Shown one piece after another: positions 37,494-46,880 of a stretch of DNA of 64,000 bases. Location: positions 2,356,001 to 2,420,000 of the forward strand of contig NZ_CP093311.1 in assembly GCF_024498955.1 (NCBI RefSeq), in the 5' to 3' direction. Both the position numbers and the translations under genes were made by a program. How positions within the stretch are numbered: position 1 is the stretch's first letter; each line of letters opens with the position of its first letter. The notes under the pieces were generated by a model. The model was not told the DNA's origin. It ran no database searches and saw only the letters and a program-made list of their open reading frames with translations. Source of the stretch: Thermomonas paludicola. Lineage in GTDB: Bacteria; Pseudomonadota; Gammaproteobacteria; Xanthomonadales; Xanthomonadaceae.

Positions 37494-38237
37494 TCAATCG
37501 CCCAGAAAACCCGCAGAGCGGAACGTCAGTACCAGCGTATCGCGATGGCCGCCAGCGGCATCCAGCGGCTGGATCGGCGTGGACTCGTGGATCACCCGCG
37601 CATCGTCCAGCAACAGCAGCGACCACGGCTCGCTCAGGGTGAAGCGCTGGCCGTCCGGGCCGTGCGCATCGAACACCCGCGTCTCGCCGCCCTTGATCGC
37701 CTGCCGCGCCACCAGCAGCACCGCCACGAAATCCACGCCATCGCGGTGCGCCCCTTCCGGGGTCGGCCGCCCCACGCCGTCGCTGGTATCGATGCGGAAC
37801 TGATGCGCCTCGACGTGCCAGCACGCGGCCTGCCTCTGCCCCGAACACACCTTCGCCAACGCGCGGATCAGCGCCGGCCACGCAGGCTGTGCGATCGTGG
37901 TGGGCGCAACCGGCTCGAACCAGCGCTCCATGCCGCCATGCAGGGCGTTGTATTCCACGGGTTGCCAGTGCATGCGATGCGGCACTGGTCGCAGCTGCTC
38001 GTCTTCGACGATGAAGCAGGCGTGCCGACGCTTGCGGTAGCGGCCACCGTCCTTCAGATAGGTATCCGGACACAGATCGTCCCAGCTGGGCGCCAGCGCC
38101 TGCAGCGCAGTCATCGGCAGGCCGGCCAGGGTTGCCAGGTCGGCAGCCGCGAGGACCGCGCAACCGCGTTCACGCAATGCGCGATCCAGCGCAGGCAGCG
38201 GCACGGCAGGCGGCGCAAACGTGGTGACAGGGGACAT
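37494..38237 (-). CDS. 2-oxoglutarate/Fe(II)-dependent oxygenase family protein
   Basis: 247-residue protein of the 2OG-Fe dioxygenase type (PF10014-like). It shows the iron-binding HRDGVDFVAVLLV (His-x-Asp) near residue 170, an upstream YNALHGGMERWFEP, and the distal histidine and arginine in IHESTPIQPL..GHRDTLVLTFR. The substrate is unknown; related proteins include biofilm-associated BsmA and amino-acid hydroxylases. The ATG at 38237 was chosen; one nine codons upstream is possible. It lies upstream of the fahA promoter on the same strand. Confidence 0.75.
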   Translation of the reverse strand: MSPVTTFAPPAVPLPALDRALRERGCAVLAAADLATLAGLPMTALQALAPSWDDLCPDTYLKDGGRYRKRRHACFIVEDEQLRPVPHRMHWQPVEYNALHGGMERWFEPVAPTTIAQPAWPALIRALAKVCSGQRQAACWHVEAHQFRIDTSDGVGRPTPEGAHRDGVDFVAVLLVARQAIKGGETRVFDAHGPDGQRFTLSEPWSLLLLDDARVIHESTPIQPLDAAGGHRDTLVLTFRSAGFLGD

Positions 38238-38290
38238 GGCGCGCGATTCCGGGAGGAGCCGCATTGTCGCATCACGGGTGTTGACGCAAA

Positions 38291-38318
38291 ACAAAGCCCG
38301 CCGTGCGGCGGGCTTTGT
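38291..38318 (-). terminator. Terminator of tRNA-Gln
   Basis: Perfect 12-bp stem ACAAAGCCCGCC/GGCGGGCTTTGT with a GTGC loop. On the minus strand it is followed by a T-rich TTTTG. It lies 20 bp after the tRNA 3' end. Confidence 0.8.
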
Positions 38319-38338
38319 TGAGTTTGCAACTTCGAATG

Positions 38339-38413
38339 TGGCAGCCCCGGATGGATTCGAACCACCGAATGCCTGAGTCAGAGTCAGGTGCCTTACCGCT
38401 TGGCGACGGGGCT
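38339..38413 (-). tRNA. glnU: tRNA-Gln (anticodon CTG)
   Basis: 75-base gene with encoded CCA. Acceptor arms AGCCCCG/CGGGGCT pair fully. The D arm is CGCCAAGCGG, the anticodon stem CCTGA/TCAGG holds the loop CTCTGAC (anticodon CTG), and the T arm contains GGTTCGAATCC. It reads the CAG codon, the preferred Gln codon in GC-rich genomes. A TACAAT box (38423-38428) lies just upstream. Confidence 0.95.
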
Positions 38414-38422
38414 ATGGCGCAA

Positions 38423-38428
38423 ATTGTA
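38423..38428 (-). promoter_or_regulatory. -10 box of tRNA-Gln
   Basis: TACAAT on the minus strand, 9 bases before the tRNA 5' end. A TTCATC 16 bp upstream could serve as -35. Confidence 0.5.
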
Positions 38429-38547
38429 CTGCGTTCCGCATGAAGATGAACGCAACGCAATCCATTCGTGCATCTGTCGAAGCGCGACGGCGAGGGCGGT
38501 ACGAAAACGCACGCCCGCCGGCGCGCCAACGCCAGGCAACGAAGGAA

Positions 38548-38940
38548 TCAGCGCTTGGAGAACTGGGTCGCGCGACGCGCCTTGTGCAGGCCGACCTTCT
38601 TGCGCTCGACTTCGCGCGCATCGCGGGTCATGAAACCCGCCTTGCGCAGTTCGAGCTTCAGCGTTTCGTCATACTCGACCAGCGCACGGGCGATGCCCAG
38701 GCGGATCGCACCGGCCTGACCGGTGGTGCCGCCGCCGGTGGTGGTGACCTTGATGTCGAAGGTTTCCGTGTGCTTGGTCAACGTCAGCGGCTGGCGCACG
38801 ATCATGCGCGCGGTCTCGCGGCCGAAGAACTCGTCCAGCGGACGGTCGTTGACGGTGATGTTGCCGGTACCCTTGCGCAGGAACACGCGGGCGGTGGAGG
38901 ACTTGCGGCGGCCGGTGCCGTAGTTTTGCGTGATAGCCAT
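38548..38940 (-). CDS. rpsI: 30S ribosomal protein S9
   Basis: 130-residue S9, ending in the conserved basic tail [17 protein letters not shown] that reaches the P-site tRNA. It begins [21 protein letters not shown] and has [15 protein letters not shown]. Second gene of the rplM-rpsI operon, 2 bp after the rplM stop. Confidence 0.99.
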   Translation of the reverse strand: MAITQNYGTGRRKSSTARVFLRKGTGNITVNDRPLDEFFGRETARMIVRQPLTLTKHTETFDIKVTTTGGGTTGQAGAIRLGIARALVEYDETLKLELRKAGFMTRDAREVERKKVGLHKARRATQFSKR

Positions 38941-38942
38941 GA

Positions 38943-39371
<429 letters not shown>

Positions 39372-39472
39372 GACGAACTCTTTGAAGGGGTGCTTGGTCG
39401 GGCTGGTTCCAATTTCCGGAACGGCGCCTCGCGTTGTATCCCGCATCGCTTTTCTGACGCGAAAGAAGCGGA

Positions 39473-39501
39473 ATCATAGCCCGCCTCGCCACCAGGCGCA
39501 A
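39473..39501 (-). promoter_or_regulatory. Promoter of rplM-rpsI
   Basis: On the minus strand TTGCGC (39496-39501), a 17-bp spacer and TATGAT (39473-39478). Transcription would start about 95 bases before the rplM ATG. Confidence 0.65.
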
Positions 39502-39539
39502 GCACGCCCCGATCCCGGTTCCGGCTGCCCGCCCGGGCC

Positions 39540-39545
39540 TAGAAT
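39540..39545 (+). promoter_or_regulatory. -10 box of coq7, probably a leaderless transcript
   Basis: TAGAAT with six bases to the ATG at 39552, the same spacing as at dsbD. No ribosome binding site is present. Confidence 0.5.
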
Positions 39546-39551
39546 TGACCA

Positions 39552-40196
39552 ATGACCATGATCCGCCACCTGAGCCCCCTCGACCGCCTGCTGGATTCCA
39601 CCCAGAACGCCTTGTCCACCGTTCTGGGAACCCCGCGCGCGCAGCGTGCCAATCCCGGCCTGGACGAGCCCGAGGCTGAGTTGGACGAAGGCGAGCGCCG
39701 GCATGCCGCCGGACTGATGCGGGTCAACCACGCCGGCGAGGTCTGCGCGCAAGCGCTCTATATCGGCCAAGCCGCGGTCGCGCGCGACCCGGCCACGCGC
39801 CAGCACTTGCTGGAGGCCGCGCAGGAAGAAACCGACCACCTGGCGTGGTGCGCGGATCGCCTGCGCGAACTGGAAGCGCGCCCGAGCCTGTTCAACCCGC
39901 TGTGGTATGCGGGAAGCTGGGCGATCGGGGCCGCCGCCGGCTTGCGCGGCGACGGCTGGAATCTGGGGTTCGTGGTGGAGACCGAACGCCAGGTGGAAGC
40001 GCACCTGCAAGAGCACCTGCAAACGCTGCCCGAAACCGATACCCGCAGCCGGGCCATCCTGCGCGTGATGAAGGGCGACGAAGCACGCCACGCCGACAAC
40101 GCGCTGGCAGCAGGCGCACGGCGTCTGCCGCGGCCAATCCCGCGCCTGATGGCCGTCGCCTCGAAGGTGATGAAATCGGTGGCATACCGAACCTGA
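39552..40196 (+). CDS. coq7: Ubiquinone biosynthesis monooxygenase Coq7
   Basis: 214-residue di-iron hydroxylase for the demethoxyubiquinol step of ubiquinone synthesis. The ferritin-like four-helix bundle shows iron ligands in [39 protein letters not shown] and [13 protein letters not shown]. Coq7 replaces UbiF in this and other lineages. The first ATG ([14 protein letters not shown]) is favoured because the -10 box places transcription start there; the next ATG is two codons on. Confidence 0.93.
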   Translation: MTMIRHLSPLDRLLDSTQNALSTVLGTPRAQRANPGLDEPEAELDEGERRHAAGLMRVNHAGEVCAQALYIGQAAVARDPATRQHLLEAAQEETDHLAWCADRLRELEARPSLFNPLWYAGSWAIGAAAGLRGDGWNLGFVVETERQVEAHLQEHLQTLPETDTRSRAILRVMKGDEARHADNALAAGARRLPRPIPRLMAVASKVMKSVAYRT

Positions 40197-40204
40197 GCCG
40201 GTGC

Positions 40205-40765
40205 TCAGGACGCGACGGCGAGCCCATCGCGCATTCGCCAGCGCGGGCGCAAGGTGACGCTGCGATCCGCATCCATCAGCTGCAGCTCGCCATCCTGGAT
40301 CATCGCGGTGACGCGCATTCCCCGGCCAAGCAGCGGAATGGCGGCATCGACTTCGCCATCGTCGAACTCCAGCACACTGAGGTTGCGCAATCGCTGCAGC
40401 GCATCGGCATTGCGCTTCCACCACGGCTCCGCAGCCCGCCCACCGTAGCCAACCACCACCAACTGCTTCGTGCGTGCACTGGCTTTGCGCAGGCGGCTCT
40501 CGTCCGGCTGTCCCAGCTCGATCCACTGCTCGACCGCGCCGGTGTAGTCGCGCCGCCACAGCGCCGGCTCGTCCTCATCGCTCAGGCCGCGGCCGAATTC
40601 GAGCCGCTCATCGGCGAACAGCGCAAATGCCAGCAGGCGCACCAGCAGGCGCACATCGGTTTCGGACGGATGCTGCGCCAGCGTCAGCGCGTGCCCGGCG
40701 TAATAGTTGCGATCCAGGTCAGTGACCTGCAACTCGGCTTTGACGATTCTGGCATTGGCAGCCAT
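40205..40765 (-). CDS. yaeQ: YaeQ family protein
   Basis: 186-residue YaeQ-family protein (PD-(D/E)xK-like fold). It has the typical N-terminus VKAELQVTDLDRNYYAGHALTL read in parts, then DEPALWRRDYTGAVEQWIELGQPDESRLRKA (in parts) near residue 80 and the VVVGYGG segment. Proteins of this family suppress RfaH loss in E. coli; biochemistry is unknown. Start set at MANARIVKAE-like ATG 40765. Convergent with coq7. Confidence 0.88.
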   Translation of the reverse strand: MAANARIVKAELQVTDLDRNYYAGHALTLAQHPSETDVRLLVRLLAFALFADERLEFGRGLSDEDEPALWRRDYTGAVEQWIELGQPDESRLRKASARTKQLVVVGYGGRAAEPWWKRNADALQRLRNLSVLEFDDGEVDAAIPLLGRGMRVTAMIQDGELQLMDADRSVTLRPRWRMRDGLAVAS

Positions 40766-40883
40766 GGGCCAGTTCCTGGCCATGGGCCGGATGCAGGGTG
40801 GCACAGTCTACGTGCAGCAGCCCAGCCCGATGCCATCGGCGCCGGCAACGTATCCTGCACGCCCGGAATGGACGAGGCGCCGC

Positions 40884-41420
40884 ATGGCCGCGCACGAGTA
40901 CGACCCCGACGACAATTTCGATCACGCCTTCCACGCACAGCCTGACCTGGACGAAGCGGACGCGCTGGAAGCGGTGGCCTGGCAGTTCCTGCTGCTGGTC
41001 AATCCCGACGACGAGGATGCCGCGCAGTCGCAGCTCACCGCCTTTCGCCAACAGCTCGAAGACCACGGCGACGCCACCGACCCCGCGGCCTTGCTGCGCG
41101 AGGCAATCGACTGGAAAGCGGGCTTCTGCGCGCCGGAAGACGACGCGCAGGCACTGATGGAAGTCGTGGACGAGCTGGTGTCGCGCTGGCAACTGCGCAT
41201 CGACTGGGATCTCGACGAGGACGACGAGGACGACCTCCCGGATCCCGTCGACTTGCTGCAGTCGGCGCACGTCCAGTTGCGCGCGCGCCATTTCAGCCTG
41301 TGGACGGTGGAAACCGGCGCGCACCAGCTGGCCGGCTGGATCATCCGCGAGCGCGACGAGGAAGCGATGCAGCTGATCGCCGGAGCGCTGGGCATGCACG
41401 CACGCACCGGCGTTGGCTGA
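40884..41420 (+). CDS. Acidic protein of unknown function
   Basis: 178 residues, strongly acidic. It begins MAAHEYDPDDNFDHAFHAQPD and has LEAVAWQFLLLVNPDDEDAA, then AIDWKAGFCAPEDDAQALMEVVDELVS in parts, a DLDEDDEDDLPD run near residue 110 and a C-terminal RERDEEAMQLI. There is no signal peptide or membrane segment. The pattern WQFLLLxNP..DWKxGF recalls DUF6630-type proteins, but I hold this loosely. Cytoplasmic; function unknown. Convergent with speD. Confidence 0.75.
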   Translation: MAAHEYDPDDNFDHAFHAQPDLDEADALEAVAWQFLLLVNPDDEDAAQSQLTAFRQQLEDHGDATDPAALLREAIDWKAGFCAPEDDAQALMEVVDELVSRWQLRIDWDLDEDDEDDLPDPVDLLQSAHVQLRARHFSLWTVETGAHQLAGWIIRERDEEAMQLIAGALGMHARTGVG

Positions 41421-41457
41421 GCCTTGAAGCGAAACGCCGGCGTTCGCCGGCGCTTGG

Positions 41458-42255
41458 TCAATCGGCCAGGTTGCGCCCGTGGTAGAGCTCTTCGATCTCG
41501 CGCTTGAGCCGCGCCTCGATCTTCATCCGCTCCTTGAACGAGAGGTTGCGCGCCTTTTCCTCGAACAGGTATTGATCCAGGTCGAAGTCCTTCAGGTGCA
41601 TCTTGGTGTGGAAGAGGCTTTCCTGATACACGTTCACGTCGAGCATTTCATAACGCGACTTGACGTTCTTGGCGAGGTAATCCTGGATCGAATTGATCTT
41701 GTGGTCGATGTAGTGCTTGCGCCCCTTCACGTCGCGGGTGAAGCCGCGCACGCGGTAGTCCATCACCACGATGTCGGACTCCAGCGACTCGATCAGGTAG
41801 TTCAGCGCCTTCAGCGGCGAGATCACGCCGCAGGTGGACACGTCGATGTCGGCACGGAACGTGGCGATGCCGTTGTCCGGGTGCGTCTCGGGATAGGTGT
41901 GCACGGTGATGTGCGATTTGTCCAGGTGCGCAACCACCGCATCGGAGATCACGCCCTTGGCATCGGCCCGATCGATCACCGGCTGCTCGGAGATCAGGAT
42001 CGTCACCGACGCGCCCTGCGGATCGTAGTCCTGGCGCGCGATGTTGAGGATGTTCGCGCCGATGATCTCCGCCACGTCGGTGAGGATCTGGGTGAGCCGA
42101 TCGGCGTTGTATTCCTCGTCGATGTACTCGATGTAGCGCCTGCGCTCATCTTCCGACGCGGCATAGCACACGTCGTAGATGTTGAAGCTGAGCGACTTGG
42201 TGAGGTTGTTGAAGCCCTGGAGCTTCAGGCGCGGCAGCGGTTTGACCACGGGCAT
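41458..42255 (-). CDS. speD: S-adenosylmethionine decarboxylase proenzyme
   Basis: 265-residue proenzyme of the E. coli type, giving decarboxylated SAM for spermidine synthesis. The processing site lies in [17 protein letters not shown]: the chain splits before the serine, which becomes the pyruvoyl group (about residue 114). It starts [21 protein letters not shown] and ends [15 protein letters not shown]. It is divergent from clp, the order known from Xanthomonas. Confidence 0.97.
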   Translation of the reverse strand: MPVVKPLPRLKLQGFNNLTKSLSFNIYDVCYAASEDERRRYIEYIDEEYNADRLTQILTDVAEIIGANILNIARQDYDPQGASVTILISEQPVIDRADAKGVISDAVVAHLDKSHITVHTYPETHPDNGIATFRADIDVSTCGVISPLKALNYLIESLESDIVVMDYRVRGFTRDVKGRKHYIDHKINSIQDYLAKNVKSRYEMLDVNVYQESLFHTKMHLKDFDLDQYLFEEKARNLSFKERMKIEARLKREIEELYHGRNLAD

Positions 42256-42448
42256 TTGTATCCAGCGGAAAACGAAACAGGCCGGCGATTATGCGACAAA
42301 GTGCGCGGCGGTGCGTGGAGAGGCCCGCGCAGTCTCGCCATGACCCACGAAATCCACTGCCTGGCGCCCGATCCTGGCCTGCCCGCCGGCGTTTGCCCGC
42401 GGCCCCGGTTAAGCCTAAGCTTGGGCATTGCCTTGGTTGCAAGCCTGA

Positions 42449-43129
42449 ATGAGCAGTACATTTCCCAAACCCGTCATGCCGCGCGTACCCAACCCACTGG
42501 GGGCGGACGCGGCCACCATCGAACGGTTCGTGGCCAACTGCCATCGCCGCAAGTATCCGGCGCGCACCGAAGTGTTCCACCCGGGCGATCCGGCAGGCAC
42601 CCTGTATTACATCATTTCCGGCTCGGTCAGCATCATTGCCCGCGAGGATGACGAGCGCGAACTGGTGCTGGGCTACATCGGCCCGGGCGAGTTCGTCGGC
42701 GAAATGGGACTGTTCGTGGAAACCGAACAGCGCGGCGTGGCGTTGCGCACCCGCACCCCCTGCGACCTGGCCGAAATCAGCTATGAGCGCTTGCAGGGCC
42801 TGCTGGCAGCGCAGCTCAACGACGCCACCCGCCTGCTGCATTCGATCGGCGCGCAGATCAGCCAGCGCCTGCTGGACACCAGCCGCAAGGCCGGCCGGCT
42901 GGCATTCCTGGACGTCAGCGACCGCATCTACCGCACCCTGTTCGACCTCGCCAAAGAACCCGAGTCGATGACCCATCCGCTGGGCACCCAGCTGCGCGTG
43001 TCGCGGCAGGAACTGTCGCGCCTGGTGGGTTGTTCGCGCGAGATGGCCGGCCGCGTGCTGAAGAAGCTGCAGGCCGATGGCAAGCTGCACGCCCGCGGCA
43101 AGACCGTCGTGCTGTACGGCACCCGCTAG
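42449..43129 (+). CDS. clp: CRP-like global regulator Clp
   Basis: 226-residue CRP/FNR-family factor. The N-terminal cyclic-nucleotide-binding barrel contains FHPGDPAGTLYYIISGSVSI and YIGPGEFVGEMGLF. The C-terminal winged helix has LRVSRQELSRLVGCSREMAGRVLKKL as recognition helix. In Xanthomonas, Clp controls extracellular enzymes and virulence and is inhibited by cyclic di-GMP rather than activated by cAMP. It shares a 193-bp divergent promoter region with speD. Confidence 0.95.
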   Translation: MSSTFPKPVMPRVPNPLGADAATIERFVANCHRRKYPARTEVFHPGDPAGTLYYIISGSVSIIAREDDERELVLGYIGPGEFVGEMGLFVETEQRGVALRTRTPCDLAEISYERLQGLLAAQLNDATRLLHSIGAQISQRLLDTSRKAGRLAFLDVSDRIYRTLFDLAKEPESMTHPLGTQLRVSRQELSRLVGCSREMAGRVLKKLQADGKLHARGKTVVLYGTR

Positions 43130-43148
43130 CCGAAGGAGCCGCGCACGC

Positions 43149-43619
43149 ATGAGCCACGCTTTCTCCCCGGGCCATCGCGTGCTGGACGTCGACCTTCGCA
43201 ACGCGATGCCGACCGATGCCCACGACGTGGCGCGGCTGCTGTCCGAGTTGGGCTATCCGTGCGACCCTGCCGACGCGGCCGAACGGATCAGCCTGATCCT
43301 GGCCAATGATCGCCAGGCGCTGGTGCTGGCGCGTCGCGAAGGCGCGGTGTGCGGCCTGGTGGCGCTGGACTACATGTATTACCTGCCGCTGGGAACCACG
43401 ACCTGCCGCGTTACCGCGCTGGTGGTCGCTACCAGCGCGCAGGGCCAGGGCATCGGCCGGCACCTGCTGAAAGAAGCCGAACGCCGCGCGCGCAGCGGCG
43501 GCGCCGCGCGCATCGAGCTGACCTCGGGCTCGCAGCGCACCGAAGCACATGCGTTCTACCAGGCTTGCGGCTACGGCGGCAGCTCGGTGCGGTTCGTCAA
43601 GGCGCTGGGGTCGGCATGA
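43149..43619 (+). CDS. GNAT-family N-acetyltransferase
   Basis: 156 residues. The acetyl-CoA loop is seen as VTALVVATSAQGQGIGRHLL, followed by IELTSGSQRTEAHAFYQACGY. It starts 19 bp behind clp and is probably co-transcribed. Substrate unknown. Confidence 0.87.
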   Translation: MSHAFSPGHRVLDVDLRNAMPTDAHDVARLLSELGYPCDPADAAERISLILANDRQALVLARREGAVCGLVALDYMYYLPLGTTTCRVTALVVATSAQGQGIGRHLLKEAERRARSGGAARIELTSGSQRTEAHAFYQACGYGGSSVRFVKALGSA

Positions 43620-43661
43620 CCCGTCAGCCGCGCACGCACGCCCTGCCAATGCGCGCGCCAC

Positions 43662-44399
43662 TCACCCGGCAGACTCGTCGCCTGCGGGGTCACCCGCACG
43701 CCCCGGGCATCCCCAGTTGAGGATCGGCGTTGCGGGTGGCAGCACGCGCCGGAACATCGCCACGCGCGCGGCTTTCGGGTTGACCACCACCGGATGCCGC
43801 GCCGCCTGCAGCAGCGGCAGGTCGGCGCTGCTGTCGGAATAGGCTTGCTCCACCGGCTGCACGAAGCCAGCGTCGCGAATCATCGTCATCTTCATCGCGT
43901 GGTGGCAGTGGCGCAGCGCACCCATGCCGCCGAAGGCCGGGCCCAACAGCGTGCCGACCACCGGCACATCCTCATGCGCAACGAAGGCCAGGATCGCCCG
44001 CGCCAGTTCCGGCGGCGCACCGGTCGCCACCACGACGCAGTCGCCAGCCTCGCGATGCCGCTGGAACACTTCCACTGCCAGCGGCAGCAACCGCGCCTTG
44101 ATCGCCCCGGCGTGAGTAGCAACATAACGGTCGATCAACGCATCCAGCGCAGCCCGGTCGCGCACGCCAAGCGTGCCCGCCCAGACGAACACCGAAATGC
44201 CGGCGCGCCGCGTCGGCAGGAACGCCACCAGCGGCGCCGCCACCGGCGCCAACAGCAGCGCCAGCAACACGCGCCACCACGCCCGCCCGATCAGCCACTT
44301 GAACAGATGGGTGCCGGAATCCCCGTGGTACAGGGTGTGGTCGAAGTCGAAGACGACCAGCGGCGCATCAGCGCGCGGCGTTGGTGGGCGCTGGCTCAT
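43662..44399 (-). CDS. HAD-superfamily IB phosphatase
   Basis: 245-residue haloacid-dehalogenase phosphatase. Motif I is [15 protein letters not shown] near residue 17. A membrane-like helix pair ([21 protein letters not shown]) lies in the cap region. Motif II is [11 protein letters not shown] near 120, and motif [14 protein letters not shown] near 190. Enzymes of this subclass include serine phosphatase and phospholipid-related phosphatases; the hydrophobic cap suggests a lipid substrate, as inference only. Its ATG overlaps the trpC stop (ATGA), so it is the tail of the trpGDC unit. Confidence 0.85.
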   Translation of the reverse strand: MSQRPPTPRADAPLVVFDFDHTLYHGDSGTHLFKWLIGRAWWRVLLALLLAPVAAPLVAFLPTRRAGISVFVWAGTLGVRDRAALDALIDRYVATHAGAIKARLLPLAVEVFQRHREAGDCVVVATGAPPELARAILAFVAHEDVPVVGTLLGPAFGGMGALRHCHHAMKMTMIRDAGFVQPVEQAYSDSSADLPLLQAARHPVVVNPKAARVAMFRRVLPPATPILNWGCPGRAGDPAGDESAG

Positions 44400-45184
44400 G
44401 CAAACAGCGCATGCAGCGCGGCACCCGGATCCGGCTGACGCATGAACGCCTCGCCGACCAGGAAGGCATGCACGCCGGCATCGCGCATCAGCGCCACGTC
44501 GGTGGGCGCAAGGATGCCGCTTTCGGTCACCAGCACGCGGTCGGCCGGCACCGCGGCCTGCAAGTCCAGCGTGGTCTGCAGCGACACGTCGAAGGTCTTC
44601 AGATTGCGGTTGTTGATGCCCAGCAGGCGCGCCGGCACCGGCAGGGCGCGCTCCAGCTCGTCCAGGTCATGCACTTCCACCAGCACGTCCATGCCCAATT
44701 CGGACGCGATGAACGCGAATTCGGCCAACTGCACGTCATCCAGCGCCGCCGCGATCAGCAGCACGCAGTCGGCACCCAATACCCGCGCTTCATACAGCTG
44801 ATAGGGATCGATGATGAAGTCCTTGCGCAGCACCGGCAGCGTACATGCCGCGCGCGCCTGGCGCAGGTAGTCGTCGCTGCCCTGGAAAAAATCGACATCG
44901 GTCAGCACCGACAGGCAGGCCGCGCCGCCGATCTCGTAACTGCGGGCAATCGCGGCCGGATCGAAGTCCGCGCGAATCACGCCCTTGCTGGGGCTGGCCT
45001 TCTTCACTTCAGCGATCACCGCCGACTGCCCGCCCACGATCTTCGCGGCGATGGCATCGGCAAAGCCGCGCAGCGGCGGCGCGCTGGCGGCGCGGGTCTT
45101 CAGCTCGAACAGCGACACGGCCTCGCGGCGCTGCGCGACTTCGACCTGCTTGCGCGCCAGGATGGTGGCGAGGATGGTGCTCAT
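44396..45184 (-). CDS. trpC: Indole-3-glycerol phosphate synthase
   Basis: 262-residue TIM-barrel enzyme of tryptophan synthesis. It has [21 protein letters not shown] near residue 55, [36 protein letters not shown] (in parts), [12 protein letters not shown] near 180 and VTESGI near 210. It is monofunctional, without TrpF. The start overlaps the trpD stop (ATGA). Confidence 0.98.
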   Translation of the reverse strand: MSTILATILARKQVEVAQRREAVSLFELKTRAASAPPLRGFADAIAAKIVGGQSAVIAEVKKASPSKGVIRADFDPAAIARSYEIGGAACLSVLTDVDFFQGSDDYLRQARAACTLPVLRKDFIIDPYQLYEARVLGADCVLLIAAALDDVQLAEFAFIASELGMDVLVEVHDLDELERALPVPARLLGINNRNLKTFDVSLQTTLDLQAAVPADRVLVTESGILAPTDVALMRDAGVHAFLVGEAFMRQPDPGAALHALFA

Positions 45185-46221
45185 GCGCCTTCCTCCGCCA
45201 GCGCCTGCGTCGCTGCCACGTAGTCATCCAGCTTCGCGCGCGCGGCGCCACTGGCGATCACCCTGCGTGCGCTGGCGATGCCCTCGCCAATGCCCTCGAC
45301 CACGCCAGCCGCATACAGCGCCGCACCGGCGTTGTAGGCCACGATTTCGCGCGGGAGCCCGTCGCGGTTCTCCAGTGCATCCAGCAACATCATCTTCGAC
45401 TCCACGGCATCGGCCACTTTCAGGTTGCGGCTGTGCGCCATCGCGATGCCGAAATCTTCCGGGTGCAGTTCGTATTCGCGCACCTGGCCGTCGCGCAGCT
45501 CGCCGACCAGCGTGCCCGCGCCCAGCGACAATTCATCCATGCCATCGCGGCCCCACACCACCAGCGCGCGTTCCGCGCCCAGCTCCTGCAACACGCGCAC
45601 CTGGATGCCGACCAGGTCGGGATGGAACACGCCCATCAGGATGCCCGGCGCGTTGGCCGGATTGGTCAGCGGCCCGAGGATGTTGAAGATGGTGCGCACG
45701 CCCATTTCGCGCCGCACCGGCGCTACCGCCTTCATCGCCGGATGATGCACCGGCGCGTACATGAACCCGATGCCGCAGCGCTCGATGCAGGCCGCCACCT
45801 GCTCCGGCTGCAGTTCGATGTTTGCGCCCAGCGCCTCCAGCACATCGGCGCTGCCCGATTTCGACGACACGCTGCGGTTGCCGTGCTTGGCCACTTTCGC
45901 GCCGGCCGCCGCAACCACGAACATCGACGCGGTGGAGATGTTGAAGGTGTGCGCGCCATCGCCGCCGGTGCCGACGATGTCCACCATGTGGCGGCGGTCC
46001 GGAACCGCGACCGGGCGCGCGAATTCGCGCAGCACGGTGGCCGCGGCGGCGATCTCGCCCACGGTTTCCTTCTTGACCCGCAGCCCGGTGAGGATGGCCG
46101 CGGTCATCACCGGACTGACTTCGCCACGCATGATCTGGCGCATCAGCGCGACCATCTCGTCGAAGAAGATTTCGCGATGTTCGATCGCGCGCTGCAGGGC
46201 TTCCTGCGGGGTGATGGGCAT
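45181..46221 (-). CDS. trpD: Anthranilate phosphoribosyltransferase
   Basis: 346-residue enzyme attaching phosphoribose to anthranilate. The PRPP-binding [20 protein letters not shown] lies near residue 78, [21 protein letters not shown] near 107, and [16 protein letters not shown] near 168. It overlaps trpC and follows trpG by 2 bp. Confidence 0.98.
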   Translation of the reverse strand: MPITPQEALQRAIEHREIFFDEMVALMRQIMRGEVSPVMTAAILTGLRVKKETVGEIAAAATVLREFARPVAVPDRRHMVDIVGTGGDGAHTFNISTASMFVVAAAGAKVAKHGNRSVSSKSGSADVLEALGANIELQPEQVAACIERCGIGFMYAPVHHPAMKAVAPVRREMGVRTIFNILGPLTNPANAPGILMGVFHPDLVGIQVRVLQELGAERALVVWGRDGMDELSLGAGTLVGELRDGQVREYELHPEDFGIAMAHSRNLKVADAVESKMMLLDALENRDGLPREIVAYNAGAALYAAGVVEGIGEGIASARRVIASGAARAKLDDYVAATQALAEEGA

Positions 46222-46223
46222 GG

Positions 46224-46802
46224 TCAACGTTCCAGGAAGTTCTTCAGCAGCGCGTGGCCGTGCTGGGTCAGGATGGATTCCGGATGGAACTGCACGCCCT
46301 CCACCGCGTATTCGCGATGGCGCAGGCCCATGATTTCCTCGATGGAACCGTCGTCGTTTTCCGTCCAGGCAGTGACTTCCAGGCACTCCGGAAGCGTGGC
46401 CTTGTCCACCACCAGCGAGTGGTAGCGGGTCGCCTCGAAGCCATCCGGCAAGCCCGCGAACACGCCCCGGCCCTGATGCCGGATCGGCGACGTCTTGCCG
46501 TGCATGATCTTGCCGGCGCGAATCACCTGCCCGCCGTACACCTGCCCCAGCGCCTGATGACCAAGGCAGACACCGAAAATCGGCGTGGTCGCGCCCATCC
46601 GCTGGATCAACTCCAGCGACACGCCGGCCTCGTTCGGCGTGCACGGCCCCGGCGAAATCACGATTTTCCCGGGCGCAAGCTTTTCGATTGCATCCACGCT
46701 GAGCGCGTCATTGCGCTCCACCCGTACCTCGGCCCCCAACTCCTGCAGGTACTGCACCAGGTTGAAGGTGAAACTGTCGTAGTTGTCGAGCATCAGCAGC
46801 AT
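46224..46802 (-). CDS. trpG: Anthranilate synthase glutamine amidotransferase component
   Basis: 192-residue class I amidotransferase supplying ammonia to TrpE. It begins [20 protein letters not shown], has [11 protein letters not shown], the catalytic cysteine in [16 protein letters not shown] near residue 79, and the His/Glu pair in [13 protein letters not shown] near 170. The start at 46802 matches the family; upstream ATGs would add 14 residues. First gene of trpGDC, separated from trpE by about 2.9 kb. Confidence 0.97.
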   Translation of the reverse strand: MLLMLDNYDSFTFNLVQYLQELGAEVRVERNDALSVDAIEKLAPGKIVISPGPCTPNEAGVSLELIQRMGATTPIFGVCLGHQALGQVYGGQVIRAGKIMHGKTSPIRHQGRGVFAGLPDGFEATRYHSLVVDKATLPECLEVTAWTENDDGSIEEIMGLRHREYAVEGVQFHPESILTQHGHALLKNFLER

Positions 46803-46880
46803 GGCGGCCTGCGCCCGGCGTCGGGCGGCGTGCGGGGGGGCCACGCAGGATAACGCAAGCCCGCGCCCGGCGACCCGTAC

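Noticed and set aside
42256-42448. Half-site GTTGCAAG in the speD-clp spacer as a further MarR operator
   Set aside because: Only one half matches, it is not placed in a recognisable promoter spacer, and neither gene belongs to tyrosine breakdown.
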